Origin: Prosopocoilus inquinatus
Lineage: Eukaryota > Arthropoda > Insecta > Coleoptera > Lucanidae
DNA: 64,000 nucleotides
Direction: 5' to 3'
Assembly: GCA_036172665.1 (NCBI GenBank)
Contig: CM069877.1
Coordinates: 25,073,001-25,137,000, forward strand
Shown one piece after another: positions 36,501 through 52,300 of this stretch. The notes beneath the pieces are model-generated. The model had not been told where the DNA came from. It was given only the letters and a program-made list of their open reading frames with translations, and searched no databases. The number at the start of each line of letters is the position of its first letter. The first letter of the stretch is position 1. A program made the position numbers and the translations under genes.

Positions 36501-39500
36501 AATACTATTTCCAGCTTCTGCTGCGTCCGAGAACATCGTATCTCACATCAGCGTTACTGGAGTCCGTTGAAACGTCAAATAACATAGTAGATAAGTAAGG
36601 ATCGATTAGATACATCACAGGAACAACGCTAATACGTGTTGTTTCGTTCAAAACTATTTCCAGCTTCAGCTGCTTCCGAGAACTTTGTATCTCACATCAG
36701 CGTTACTTTAGTCCGTTGAAACGTCAAATAACATGATAGATAAGTAACAATCGATTAGATACATCACAGGAACAACGCTAATACGTGTTGTTTCGTTCAA
36801 GACTATTTCCAGTTTCTGCTGAGTCCGAGAACTTCGTATCTCACATCAGAGTTACTGGAGTCCATCGTAACGTCAAATAACATGATAGATAAGTAAGGAT
36901 CGATTAGATACATCACAGGAACAGCGCTAATACGTGTTGTTTCGTTCAATAATATTTCCAGCTTCTGCTGCATCCGAGAACATCGTATCTCACATCAGCG
37001 TTACTGGAGTCCGTTGAAACGTCAAATAACATGGTAGATAAGTAAGGATCGATTAGACACATCACAGGAACAGCGCTAATACGTGTTGTTTCGTTCAAAA
37101 CTATTTCCAGCTTCTGCTGCTTCCGAAAACATCGTATCCCACATCAGAGTTACTGGAGTCCATCGTAACGTCAAATAACATGATAGATAAGTAAGGATCG
37201 ATTAGATACATCACAGGAACAGCGCTAATACGTATTGTTTCGTTCAATACTATTTCCAGCTTCTGCTGCGACCAAGAACATCGTATCTCAGATCAGCGTT
37301 ACTGGAGTTCGTTGAAACGTCAAATAACATAGTAGATAAGTAAGGATCGATTAGGTACATCACAGGAACAACGCTAATACGTGTTGTTTCGTTCAAAACT
37401 ATTTCCAGCCCCTGTTGAGACCGAGAACTTCTTATCTCACATCAGCGTTACTGGAGTCCGTTGAAACGTCAAATAACATAGTAGATAAGTAAGGATCGAT
37501 TAGATACATCACAGGAACAACGCTAATACATGTCGTTTCTTTCAAAACTATTTCCAGCCCCTGTTGAGACCGAGAACTTCTTATCTCACATCAGCGTTAC
37601 TGGAGTCCGTTGAAACGTCAAATAACATAGTAGATAAGTAAGGATCGATTAGGTACATCACAGGAACAACGCTAATACGTGTTGTTTCGTTCAAAACTAT
37701 TTCCAGCCCCTGTTGAGACCGAGAACTTCGTATCTCACATCAGCGTTACTGGAGTCCGTTGAAACGTCAAATAACATAGTAGATAAGTAAGGATCGATTA
37801 GATACATCACAGGAACAGCGCTAATACGTATTGTTTCGTTCAATACTATTTCCAGCTTCTGCTGCGTCCAAGAACATCGTATCTCAGATCAGCGTTACTG
37901 GAGTTCGTTGAAACGTCAAATAACATAGTAGATAAGTAAGGATCGATTAGGTACATCACAGGAACAACGCTAATACGTGTTGTTTCGTTCAAAACTATTT
38001 CCAGCTTCAGCTGCTTCCGAGAACTTTGTATCTCGCATCAGCGTTACTGGAGTCCGTTGAAACGTCAAATAACATAATAGATAAGTAAGGATCGATTCGA
38101 TACATCACAGGAACAACGCTAATACGTGTTGTTTCGTTCAAAACTATTTCCAGCTTCTGCTGGGTCCGAGAACTTCGTATCTCACATCAGAGTTACTGGA
38201 GTCCGTTGAAACGCCAAGTAACATGATAGATGAGTGAGGATCGATTAGATACATCACAGGAACAACGCTAATACGTGTTGTTTCGTTCAATACTATTTCC
38301 AGCTTCTGCTGCGTCCGAGAACATCGTATCTCACTTCAGCGTTACTGGAGTCCGTTGAAACGTCAAATAACATGGTAGATAAGTAAGGATCGATTAGACA
38401 CATCACAGGAACAGCGCTAATACGTGTCGTTTCGTTCAAAACTATTTTCAGCTTCTGCTGCGTCCGAGAACTTTGTATCTCACATCAGAGTAACTGGGGT
38501 CCGTTGAAACGTCAAATAACATAGTAGATTAGTAAGGATCGATTAGATACATCACAGCAACAACGCTAATACGTTTTATTTCGTTCAAAACTATTTCCAG
38601 CTTCTGCTCCGTCCGAACACTTCGTATCTCACATCAGAGTTACTGGAGTCCATCGTAACGTCAAATAACATAGTAGATAAGTAAAGATCGATTAGATACA
38701 TCACTGGAACAACGCTAATACGTGTTGTTTCGTTCAAAACTATTTCCAGTTTCTGCTGAGTCCGAGAACTTCGTATCTCACATCAGAGTTACTGGAGTCC
38801 ATCGTAACGTCAAATAACATGATAGATAAGTAAGGATCGATTAGATACATCACAGGAACAGCGCTAATACGTGTTGTTTCGTTCAATAATATTTCCAGCT
38901 TCTGCTGCGTCCGAGAACATCGTATCTCACATCAGCGTTACTGGAGTCCGTTGAAACGTCAAATAACATGGTAGATAAGTAAGGATCGATTAGATACATC
39001 ACAGGAACAACGCTAATGCGTGTTGTTTCATTTAAAACTGTTTCCAGCTCCCGCTGCGTCCAAAAACTTCGTATCTGACATCAGAGTTACTGGAGTCCGT
39101 TGAAACGTCAAATAACATAGTAGATAAGTAAGGATCGATTAGATACATCACAGGAACAACGCTAGTACGTTTTGTTTCGTTCAAAACTATTTCCAGCCCC
39201 TGTTGAATTCGAGAACTTCTTATCTCACATCAGCGTTACTGGAGTCCGTTGAAACGTCAAATAACATAGTCGATAAGTAAGGATCGATTAGATATATCAC
39301 AGGAACAACGCTAATACGTGTTGTTTCGTTCAAAACTATTTCCAGCTTCAGCTGCTTCCGAGAACTTTGTATCTCGCATCAGCGTTACTTTAGTCCGTTG
39401 AAACGTCAAATAACATGATAGATAAGTAAGGATCGATTAGATACATCACAGGAACAACGCTAATACGTGTTGTTTCGTTCAATACTATTTACCAGCTTCT

Positions 39501-42500
39501 GCTGCGTCCGAGAACATCGTATCTCACATCAGCGTTACTGGAATCCGTTGAAACGTCAAATAACATGGTAGATAAGTAAGGATAGATTAGACACATCACA
39601 GGAACAGCGCTAATACGTGCTGTTTCGTTCAAAACTATTTCCAGCTTCTACTGCGTCCGAAAACATCGTATCCCACATCAGAGTTACTTTAGTCCATCGT
39701 AACGTCAAATAACATGATAGATAAGTAACGATCGATTAGATACATCACAGGAACAACGCCAATACGTGTTGTTTCGTTCAAAACTATTTCCAGTTTCTGC
39801 TGCGTCCGAGAACTTCATATCTCACATCAGCGTTACTTGAGTGCGTTGAAACGTCAAATAACATGATAGATAAGTAAGGATCGATTAGATACATCACAGG
39901 AACAACGCCAATACGTGTTGTTTCGTTCAAAACTATTTCCAGCTTCTGCTGCGTCCGAGAACATCGTATCTTACATCAGCGTTACTGGAGTCCGTTGAAA
40001 CGTCAAATAACATGATAGATAAGTAACGATCGATTATATACATCACAGGAACAATGCTAATACGTGTCGTTTCGTTCAAAACTATTTCCAGCTTCTGCTG
40101 ATTTCGAGAACTTCGTATCTCATATCAGAGTTACTGGAGTCCGTTGAAACGTCAAATAACATAGTAGATAAGTAAGGATCGATTAGATACATCACCGGAA
40201 CAACGCTAATGCGTGTTGTTTCGTTTAAAACTATTTCCAGCTTCTGCTGCGTCCGAAAACTTCGTATCTCACATCAGAGTTACTGGAGTCCGTTGAAACG
40301 TCAAATAACATAGTAGATAAGTAAGGATCGATTAGATACTTCACAGGAACAACGCTAATACGTGTTGTTTCGTTCAAAACTATTTCCAGCCCCTGTTGAG
40401 TTCGAGAACTTCGTATCTCACATCAGCGTTACTGGAGTCCGTTGAAACGTCAAATAACATAATAGATAAGTAAGGATCGATTCGATACATCACAGGAACA
40501 ACGCTAATACGCGTTGTTTCGTTCAAAACTATTTCCAGCTTCTGCTGCGTCCGAGAACTTCCTATCTCTCATCAGCGTTACTGGAGTCCGTTGAAACGTC
40601 AAATAACATAATAGATAAGTAAGGATCGATTCGATACATCACAGGAACAACGCTAATAAGTGTTGTTTCGTTCAAAACTATTTCCAGCTTCTGCTGCGTC
40701 CGAAAACTTTGTATCTCACGTCAGAGTTACCGGAGTCCATCCAAACGTCAAATAACATGATAGATGAGTAAGGACCGATTAGATACATCACAGGAACAAC
40801 GCTAATGCGTGTTGTTTCATTTAAAACTATTTCCAGCTCCCGCTGCGTCCAAAAACTTCGTATCTGACATCAGAGTTACTAGAGTCCATCGAAACGTCAA
40901 ATAACATGATAGATAAGTAAGGATCGATTAGATACAGTACAGGAACAACGCTAATGCGTGTTGCTTCGTTTAAAAGTATTTCCAGCTTCAGCTGCGTCCG
41001 AGAACTTCGTATCTCACATCAAAGTTACTGGATTCCATCGAAACGCCAAATAACATGATAGATGAGTAAGGATCGATTAGATACATCACAGGAACAACGC
41101 TAATGCGTGTTGTTTCGTTTAAAACTATTTCCAGCTCCTGCTGCGTCCAAAAACTTCGTATCACACATCAGAGTTACTAGAGTCCATCGAAAAGTCAAAT
41201 AACATGATAGATGAGTAAGGATCGATTAGATACATCACAGCAACAACGCTAATACGTGTTATTTCGTTCAAAACTATTTCCAGCTTCTGCTGCGTCCGAA
41301 CACTTCGTATCTCACATCAGAGTTACTGGAGTCCATCGTAACGTCAAATAACATAGTAGATAAGTAAAGATCGATTAGATACATCACTGGAACAACGCTA
41401 ATACCTGTTATCTCCTTCAAAACTATTTCCAGCCCCTGTTGAGTTCGAGAACTTCGTATCTCACATCAGCGTTACTGGAGTCCGTTGAAACGTCAAATAA
41501 CATAGTAGATAAGTTAAGATCGATTAGATACATCACAGGAACAACGCTAATACGTGTTATTTCGTTCAAAAGTATTTCCAGCTTCTGCTGCGTCCGAACA
41601 CTTCGTATCTCACATCAGAGTTACTGGAGTCCATCGTAACGTCAAATAACATGATAGATAAGTAAGGATCGATTAGATACATCACAGGAACAGCGCTAAT
41701 ACGTATTGTTTCGTTCAATACTATTTCCAGCTACTGCTGCGTCCGAGAACATCGTATCTCACATCAGCGTTACTGGAGTCCGTTGAAACGTCAAATAACA
41801 TAGTAGATAAGTAAGGATCGATTAGATACATCACAGGAACAACGCTAATACGTGTTGTTTCGTTCAAAACTATTTCCAGCTTCAGCTGCTTCCGAGAACT
41901 TTGTATCTCACATCAGCGTTACTTTAGTCCGTTGAAACGTCAAATAACATGATAGATAAGTAACAATCGATTAGATACATCACAGGAACAACGCTAATAC
42001 GTGTTGTTTCGTTCAAAACTATTTCCAGTTTCTGCTGAGTCCGAGAATTTCGTATCTCACATCAGAGTTACTGGAGTCCATCGTAACGTCAAATAACATG
42101 ATAGATAAGTAAGGATCGATTAGATACATCACAGGAACAGCGCTAATACGTGTTGTTTCGTTCAATAATATTTCCAGCTTCTGCTGCGTCCGAGAACATC
42201 TTATCTCACATCAGCGTTACTGGAGTCCGTTGAAACGTCAAATAACATGGTAGATAAGTAAGGATCGATTAGACACATCACAGGAACAGGGCTAATACGT
42301 GTTGTTTCGTTCAAAACTATTTCCAGCTTCTGCTGCGTCCGAAAACATCGTATCCCACATCAGAGTTACTGGAGTCCATCGTAACGTCAAATAACATGAT
42401 AGATAAGTAAGGATCGATTAGATACATCACAGGAACAGCGCTAATACGTATTGTTTCGTTCAATACTATTTCCAGCTTCTGCTGCGACCAAGAACATCGT

Positions 42501-43640
42501 ATCTCAGATCAGCGTTACTGGAGTTCGTTGAAACGTCAAATAACATAGTAGATAAGTAAGGATCGATTAGGTACATCACAGGAACAACGCTAATACGTGT
42601 TGTTTCGTTCAAAACTATTTCCAGCCCCTGTTGAGACCGAGAACTTCTTATCTCACATCAGCGTTACTGGAGTCCGTTGAAACGTCAAATAACATAGTAG
42701 ATAAGTAAGGATCGATTAGATACATCACAGGAACAACGCTAATACATGTCGTTTCTTTCAAAACTATTTTCAGCTTCTGCTGCGTCCGAACACTTCGTAT
42801 CTCACATCAGCGTTACTGGAGTCCGTTGAAACGTCAAATAACATAGTAGATAAGTAAGGATCGATTAGATACATCACAGGAACAGCGCTAATACGTATTG
42901 TTTCGTTCAATAATATTTCCAGCTTCTGCTGCGTCCAAGAACATCGTATCTCAGATCAGCGTTACTGGAGTTCGTTGAAACGTCAAATAACATAGTAGAT
43001 AAGTAAGGATCGATTAGGTACATCACAGGAACAACGCTAATACGTGTTGTTTCGTTCAAAACTATTTCCAGCTTCAGCTGCTTCCGAGAACTTTGTATCT
43101 CGCATCAGCGTTACTGGAGTCCGTTGAAACGTCAAATAACATAATAGATAAGTAAGGATCGATTCGATACATCACAGGAACAACGCTAATACGTGTTGTT
43201 TCGTTCAAAACTATTTCCAGCTTCTGCTGGGTCCGAGAACTTCGTATCTCACATCAGAGTTACTGGAGTCCGTTGAAACGCCAAGTAACATGATAGATGA
43301 GTGAGGATCGATTAGATACATCACAGGAACAACGCTAATACGTGTTGTTTCGTTCAATACTATTTCCAGCTTCTGCTGCGTCCGAGAACATCGTATCTCA
43401 CTTCAGCGTTACTGGAGTCCGTTGAAACGTCAAATAACATGGTAGATAAGTAAGGATCGATTAGACACATCACAGGAACAGCGCTAATACGTGTCGTTTC
43501 GTTCAAAACTATTTTCAGCTTCTGCTGCGTCCGAGAACTTTGTATCTCACATCAGAGTAACTGGGGTCCGTTGAAACGTCAAATAACATAGTAGATTAGT
43601 AAGGATCGATTAGATACATCACAGGAACAACGCTAGTACG
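33360..43640. repeat. 35-monomer higher-order repeat, about 5216 bp
   Basis: The rare block CCCCTGTTGAATTCGAG at 33981 recurs at 39197, and the odd CTATTTACCAGC insertion near 34270 recurs near 39486. The offset is 5216, equal to 35 monomers. The second copy later lacks one monomer, so the offset falls to about 5067 (for example CGTGTCGTTTCG near 38420 and 43490). The boundary between copies is about 38575. Confidence 0.8.
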
Positions 43641-45530
43641 TTTTGTTTCGTTCAAAACTATTTCCAGCCCCTGTTGAGTTCGAGAACTTCGTATCTCACA
43701 TCAGCGTTACTGGAGTCCGTTGAGACCTCAAATAACATAGTAGATAAGTAAGGATCGACTAGATACATTACAGGAATAGCGCTAATACGTGCTGTTTCGT
43801 TCAAAACTATTTCCAGCTTCTGCTGCTTCCGAGAACTTCGTATCTCACATCAGCGTTACTGGAGTCCGTTGAAACGTCAAATAAGATAATAGATAAGTAA
43901 GGATCGATTAGATACATCACAGGAACAACGCTAATACGTGTTGTTTCGTTCAAAACTATTTCCAGCTTCTGCTGAGTCCGAGAACTTCCTATCTCTCATC
44001 AAAGTTACTGGAGTCCATCGAAACGCCAAATAACATGATAGATGAGTAAGGATCGATTAGATACATCACAGGAACAACGCTAATAAGTGTTGTTTCGTTC
44101 AAAACTATTTCCAGCTTCTGCTGCGTCCGAGCACTTCGTATCTCACATCAGAGTTACTGGAGTCCATCGTAACGTCAAGTAACATGATAGATAAGTAAGG
44201 ATCGATTAGATACATCACAGGAACAGCGCTAATACGTATTGTTTCGTTCAATACTATTTCCAGCTTCTGCTGCGTCCAAGAACATCGTATCTCAGATCAG
44301 CGTTACTGGAGTTCGTTGAAACGTCAAATAACATAGTAGATAAGTAAGGATCGATTAGGTACATCACAGGAACAACGCTAATACGTGTTGTTTCGTTCAA
44401 AACTATTTCCAGCTTCAGCTGCTTCCGAGAACTTTGTATCTCGCATCAGCGTTACTGGAGTCCGTTGAAACGTCAAATAACATAATAGATAAGTAAGGAT
44501 CGATTCGATACATCACAGGAACAACGCTAATACGTGTTGTTTCGTTCAAAACTATTTCCAGCTTCTGCTAGGTCCGAGAACTTCGTATCTCACATCAGAG
44601 TTACTGGAGTCCGTTGAAACGCCAAGTAACATGATAGATGAGTGAGGATCGATTAGATACATCACAGGAACAACGCTAATACGTGTTGTTTCGTTCAATA
44701 CTATTTCCAGCTTCTGCTGCGTCCGAGAACATCGTATCTCACTTCAGCGTTACTGGAGTCCGTTGAAACGTCAAATAACATGGTAGATAAGTAAGGATCG
44801 ATTAGACACATCACAGGAACAGCGCTAATACGTGTCGTTTCGTTCAAAACTATTTTCAGCTTCTGCTGCGTCCGAGAACTTTGTATCTCACATCAGAGTA
44901 ACTGGGGTCCGTTGAAACGTCAAATAACATAGTAGATTAGTAAGGATCGATTAGATACATCACAGGAACAACGCTAGTACGTTTTGTTTCGTTCAAAACT
45001 ATTTCCAGCCCCTGTTGAGTTCGAGAACTTCGTATCTCACATCAGCGTTGCTGGAGTCCGTTGAGACCTCAAATAACATAGTAGATAAGTAAGGATCGAC
45101 TAGATACATTACAGGAATAGCGCTAATACGTGCTGTTTCGTTCAAAACTATTTCCAGCTTCTGCTGAGTCCGAGAACTTCCTATCTCTCATCAAAGTTAC
45201 TGGAGTCCATCGAAACGCCAAATAACATGATAGATGAGTAAGGATAGATTAGATACATCACAGGAACAACGCTAATAAGTGTTGTTTCGTTCAAAACTAT
45301 TTCCAGCTTCTGCTGCGTCCGAAAACTTTGTATCTCACGTCAGAGTTACCGGAGTCCATCCAAACGTCAAATAACATGATAGATGAGTAAGGACCGATTA
45401 GATACATCACAGGAACAACGCTAATGCGTGTTGTTTCATTTAAAACTATTTCCAGCTCCCGCTGCGTCCAAAAACTTCGTATCTGACATCAGAGTTACTA
45501 GAGTCCATCGAAACGTCAAATAACATGATA
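42850..45530. repeat. 9-monomer tandem block, 1341 bp
   Basis: CTAGTACGTTTTG lies at 43633 and 44974, and AGCGCTAATACGTATTG at about 42884 and 44225. The offset is 1341, nine 149-bp monomers. The second copy carries CTGCTAGGTCC where the first has CTGCTGGGTCC. Confidence 0.75.
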
Positions 45531-46399
45531 GATAAGTAAGGATCGATTAGATACAGTACAGGAACAACGCTAATGCGTGTTGCTTCGTTTAAAACTATTT
45601 CCAGCTTCAGCTGCGTCCGAGAACTTCGTATCTCACATCAAAGTTACTGGAGTCCATCGAAACGACAAATAACATGATAGATGAGTAAGGATCGATTAGA
45701 TACATCACAGGAACAACGCTAATGCGTGTTGTTTCGTTTAAAACTATTTCCAGCTCCTGCTGCGTCCAAAAACTTCGTATCACACATCAGAGTTACTAGA
45801 GTCCATCGAAAAGTCAAATAACATGATAGATGAGTAAGGATCGATTAGATACATCACAGCAACAACGCTAATACGTGTTATTTCGTTCAAAACTATTTCC
45901 AGCTTCTGCTGCGTCCGAACACTTCGTATCTCACATCAGAGTTACTGGAGTCCATCGTAACGTCAAATAACATAGTAGATAAGTAAAGATCGATTAGATA
46001 CATCACTGGAACAACGCTAATACCTGTTATCTCCTTCAAAACTATTTCCAGCCCCTGTTGAGTACGAGAACTTCGTATCTCACATCAGCGTTACTGGAGT
46101 CCGTTGAAACGTCAAATAACATAGTAGATAAGTAAAGATCGATTAGATACATCACAGGAACAACGCTAATACGTGTTATTTCGTTCAAAATTATTTCCAG
46201 CTTCTGCTGCGTCCGAACACTTCGTATCTCACATCAGAGTTACTGGAGTCCATCGTAACGTCAAATAACATGATAGATAAGTAAGGATCGATTAGATACA
46301 TCACAGGAACAACGCTAATACGTGTCGTTTCGTTCAAAACTATTTTCAGCTTCTGCTGCGTCCGAACACATCGTATCTCACATCAGAATTACTGGGGTC

Positions 46400-49300
46400 C
46401 GTTGAAACGTCAAATAACATAGTAGATAAGTAAGGATCGATTAGATACATCACAGGAACAACGCTAGTACGTTTTGTTTCGTTCAAAACTATTTCCAGCC
46501 CCTGTTGAGTTCGAGAACTTCGTATCTCACATCAGCGTTACTGGAGTCCGTTGAGACGTCAAATAACATAGTAGATAAGTAAGGATCGACTAGATACATT
46601 ACAGGAATAACGCTAATACGTGCTGTTTCGTTCAAGACTATTTCCAGCTTCTGCTGCTTCCGAGAACTTCGTATCTCACATCAGCGTTACTGGAGTCCGT
46701 TGAAACGTCAAATAACATAATAGATAAGTAAGGATCGATTAGATACATCACAGGAACAACGCTAATACGTGTTGTTTCGTTCAAAACTATTTCCAGCTTC
46801 TGCTGAGTCCGAGAACTTCGTGTCTCACATCAGAGTTACTGGAGTCCATTGAAACGCCAAATAACATGATAGATGAGTGAGGATCGATTAAATACATCAC
46901 AGGAACAACGCTAATACGTGTTATTTCGTTCAAAACTATTTCCAGCTTCTGCTGCGTCCGAAAACATTGTATCTCACATCAGAGTTACCGGAGTCCATCC
47001 AAACGTCAAATAACATGATAGATGAGTGAGGATCGATTAAATACATCACAGGAACAACGCTAATACGTGTTGTTTCATTTGAAACTATTTCCAGCTCCCG
47101 CTGCGTCCAAAAACTTCGTATCTCACATCAGAGTTACTAGAGTCCATGGAAACGTCAAATAACATGATAGATAAGTAAGGATCGATTAGATACATCACAG
47201 GAACAACGCTAATGCGTGTTGTTTCGTTTAAAACTATTTCCAGCTTCTGCTGCGTCCGAAAATTTCGTATCTCACATTAGAATTACTGGAGTCCATCGAA
47301 ATGTCAAATAACATGATAGATGAGTAAGGATCGATTAGATACATCACAGGAACAACGCTAATACGTGTTATTTCATTTAAAACTATTTCCAGCTTCAGCT
47401 GCGTCCGAGTACTTCGTATCTCACATCAAAGTTGCTGGAGTCCATCGGAACGCGAAATAACATAGTAGATAAGTAAGGATCGATTAGATACATCACAGGA
47501 ACAACGCTAATACGTGTTGTTTCGTTCAAAATTATTTCCAGCTTCTGCTGAGTTCGAGAACATCGTATCTCACATCAGAGTTACTGGAGTCCATCGTAAC
47601 GTCAAATAACATGACAGATAAGTAAGGATCGATTAGATACATCACAGGTACAATGCTAATACGTGTCGTTTCGTTCAAAACTATTTCCAGCTTCTGCTGA
47701 GTTCGAGAACTTCGTATCTCATATCAGAGTTACTGGAGTCCGTTGAAACGTCAAATAACATAGTAGATAAGTAAGGATCGATTAGATACATCACAGGAAC
47801 AACGCTAATGCGTGTTGTTTCGTTTATAACTATTTCCAGCTTCTGCTGCGTCCGAAAACTTCGTATCTCACATCAGAGTTACTGGAGTCCGTTGAAACGT
47901 CAAATAACATAGTAGATAAGTAAGGATCGATTAGATACTTCAGAGGAACAACGCTAATACGTGTTGTTTCGTTCAAAACTATTTCCAGCTTCTGCTGCGT
48001 CCGAAAACTTCGTATCTCACATCGGAGTTACTGGAGTCCATCGTAACGCCAAGTAACATGATAGATAAATAAGGATCGATTAGATAAATCACAGGAACAA
48101 CGCTAATACGTGTGGTTTCGTTCAAAACTATTTCCAGCTTCTGCTGAGTTCGAGAACTTCGTATCTCATATCAGAGTTTCTGGAGTCCGTTGAAACGTCA
48201 AATAACATAGTAGATAAGTAAGGATCGATTAGATACATCACAGGAACAACGCTAATGCGTGTTGTTTCGTTTAAAACTATTTCCAGCTTCTGCTGCGTCC
48301 GAAAATTTCGTATCTCACATTAGAGTTTCTGGAGTCCATCGAAACGTCAAATAACATAGTAGCTAAGTAAGGATCGATTAGATACATCACAGGAACAACG
48401 CTAATACGTGTTGTTTCGTTTAAAACTATTTCCAGCTCCTGCTGCGTCCAAATACTTCGTATCTCACATCAGAGTTACTAGAGTCCATCGAAACGTCAAA
48501 TAACATGATAGATGAGTAAGGATCAATTAGATACATCTCAGCAACAACGCTAATACGTGTTATTTCGTTCAAAACTATTTCCAGCTTCTGTTCCGTCCGA
48601 ACACTTCGTATCTCACATCAGAGTTACTGGAGTCCATCGTAACGTCAAATAACATAGTAGATAAGTAAAGATCGATTAGATACATCACTGGAACAACGCT
48701 AATACCTGTTATCTCGTTCAAAACTATTTCCAGCTTCTGCTGAGTCCGAGAACTTCGTATCTCACATCAGAGTTACTGGAGTCCATCGTAACGTCAAATA
48801 ACATGATAGATAAGTAAGTATAGATTAGATACATCACAGGAACAGCGCTAATACGTGTTGTTTCGTTCAACACTATTTCCAGCTTCTGCTGCGTCCGAGA
48901 ACATCATATCTCACATCAGCGTTACTGGAGTCCGTTGAAACGTCAAATAACATGGTAGATAAGTAAGGATCGATTAGACACATCACAGGAACAGCGCTAA
49001 TACGTGTTGTTTCGTTCAAAACTATTTCCAGCTTCTGCTGCGTCCGAAAACATCGTATCCCACAGCAGAGTTACTGGAGTCCATCGTAACGTCAAATAAC
49101 ATGATAGATAAGTAAGGATCGGTTAGATACATCACAGGAACAACGCTAATACGTTTTGTTTCGTTCAAAACTATTTCCAGCTTCTGCTGCGTCCGAGAAC
49201 TTCGTATCTCACATCAGAGTTACTAGGTTTCGCTGAAACGTCAAATAACATAGTAGATAAGTAAAGATCGATTAGAAACATCACAGGAACAACGCCAATA

Positions 49301-52300
49301 CGTGTTGTTTCGTTCAAAACTATTTCCAGTTTCTGCTGCGCCCGAGAACTTCATATCTCACATCAGCGTTACTTGAGTGCGTTGAAACGTCAAATAACAT
49401 AGTAGATAAGTAAGGATCGATTAGATACATCACAGGAACAACGCTAATACGTGTCGTTTTGTTCAAAACTATTTTCAGCTTCTGCTGCGTCCGAACACTT
49501 CGTATCTCACATCAGCGTTACTGGAGTCCGTTGAAACGTCAAATAACATAGTAGATAAGTAAGGATCGATTAGATACATCACAGCAACAACGCTAATACG
49601 TGTTATTTCGTTCAAAACTATTTCCAGCTTCTGCTGCGTTCGAACACTTCGTATCTCACATCAGAGTTACTGGAGTCCATCGTAAAGTCAAATAACATGA
49701 TAGATAAGTAAGGATCGATTAGATACATCACAGGAACAGCGCTAATACGTATTGTTACGTTCAATACTATTTCCAGCTTCTGCTGCGTCCGAACACATCG
49801 TATCTCACATCAGAGTTACTGGGGTCCGTTGAAACGTCAAATAACATAGTAGATAAGTAAGGATCGATTAGATACATCACAGGAACAACGCTAGTACGTT
49901 TTGTTTCGTTCAAAACTATTTCCAGCCCCTGTTGAGTTCGAGAACTTCGTATCTCACATCAGCGTTACTGGAGTCCGTTGAGACGTCAAATAACATAGTA
50001 GATAAGTAAGGATCGACTAGATACATTACAGGAATAACGCTAATACGTGCTGTTTCGTTCAAGACTATTTCCAGCTTCTGCTGCTTCCGAGAACTTCGTA
50101 TCTCACATCAGCGTTACTGGAGTCCGTTGAAACGTCAAATAACATAATAGATAAGTAAGGATCGATTAGATACATCACAGGAACAACGCTAATACGTGTT
50201 GTTTCGTTCAAAACTATTTCCAGCTTCTGCTGAGTCCGAGAACTTCGTGTCTCACATCAGAGTTACTGGAGTCCATTGAAACGCCAAATAACATGATAGA
50301 TGAGTGAGGATCGATTAAATACATCACAGGAACAACGCTAATACGTGTTGTTTCGTTCAAAACTATTTCCAGCTTCTGCTGCGTCCGAAAACATTGTATC
50401 TCACATCAGAGTTACCGGAGTCCATCCAAACGTCAAATAACATGATAGATGAGTGAGGATCGATTAAATACATCACAGGAACAACGCTAATACGTGTTGT
50501 TTCATTTAAAACTATTTCCAGCTCCCGCTGCGTCCAAAAACTTCGTATCTCACATCAGAGTTACTAGAGTCCATGGAAACGTCAAATAATATGATAGATA
50601 AGTAAGGATCGATTAAATACAGCACAGGAACAACGCTAATGCGTTTTGTTTCGTTTAAAACTATTTCCAGCTTCAGCTGCGTCCGAGAACTTCGTATCTC
50701 ACATCAAAGTTACTGGAGTCCATCGAAACGCCAAGTAACATGATAGATGAGTAAGGATCGATTAGATACATCACAGGAACAACGCTAATGCGTGTTGTTT
50801 CGTTTAAAACTATTTCCAGCTTCTGCTGCGTCCGAAAATTTCGTATCTCACATTAGAAATACTGGAGTCCATCGAAATGTCAAATAACATGATAGATGAG
50901 TAAGGATCGATTAGATACATCACAGGAACAACGCTAATACGTGTTATTTCATTTAAAACTATTTCCAGCTTCAGCTGCGTCCGAGTACTTCGTATCTCAC
51001 ATCAAAGTTGCTGGAGTCCATCGGAACGCGAAATAACATAGTAGATAAGTAAGGATCGATTAGATACATCACAGGAACAACGCTAATACGTGTTGTTTCG
51101 TTCAAAATTATTTCCAGCTTCTGCTGAGTTCGAGAACATCGTATCTCACATCAGAGTTACTGGAGTCCATCGTAACGTCAAATAACATGACAGATAAGTA
51201 AGGATCGATTAGATACATCACAGGTACAATGCTAATACGTGTCGTTTCGTTCAAAACTATTTCCAGCTTCTGCTGAGTTCGAGAACATCGTATCTCATAT
51301 CAGAGTTACTGGAGTTCGTTGAAACGTCAAATAACATAGTAGATAAGTAAGGATCGATTAGATACATCACAGGAACAACGCTAATGCGTGTTGTTTCGTT
51401 TAAAACTATTTCCAGCTTCTGCTGCGTCCGAAAACTTCGTATCTCACATCAGAGTTACTGGAGTCCGTTGAAACGTCAAATAACATAGTAGATAAATAAG
51501 GATCGATTAGATACTTCAGAGGAACAACGCTAATACGTGTTGTTTCGTTCAAAACTATTTCCAGCTTCTGCTGCGTCCGAAAACTTCGTATCTCACATCG
51601 GAGTTACTGGAGTCCATCGTAACGCCAAGTAACATGATAGATAAATAAGGATCGATTAGATAAATCACAGGAACAACGCTAATACGTGTGGTTTCGTTCA
51701 AAACTATTTCCAGCTTCTGCTGAGTTCGAGAACTTCGTATCTCATATCAGAGTTACTGGAGTCCGTTGAAACGTCAAATAACATAGTAGATAAGTAAGGA
51801 TCGATTAGATACATCACAGGAACAACGCTAATGCGTGTTGTTTCGTTTAAAACTATTTCCAGCTTCTGCTGCGTCCGAAAATTTCGTATCTCACATTAGA
51901 GTTTCTGGAGTCCATCGAAACGTCAAATAACATAGTAGCTAAGTAAGGATCGATTAGATACATCACAGGAACAACGCTAATACGTGTTGTTTCGTTTAAA
52001 ACTATTTCCAGCTCCTGCTGCGTCCAAATACTTCGTATCTCACATCAGAGTTACTAGAGTCCATCGAAACGTCAAATAACATGATAGATGAGTAAGGATC
52101 AATTAGATACATCACAGCAACAACGCTAATACGTGTTATTTCGTTCAAAACTATTTCCAGCTTCTGCTCCGTCCGAACACTTCGTATCTCACATCAGAGT
52201 TACTGGAGTCCATCGTAACGTCAAATAACATAGTAGATAAGTAAAGATCGATTAGATACATCACTGGAACAACGCTAATACCTGTTATCTCGTTCAAAAC

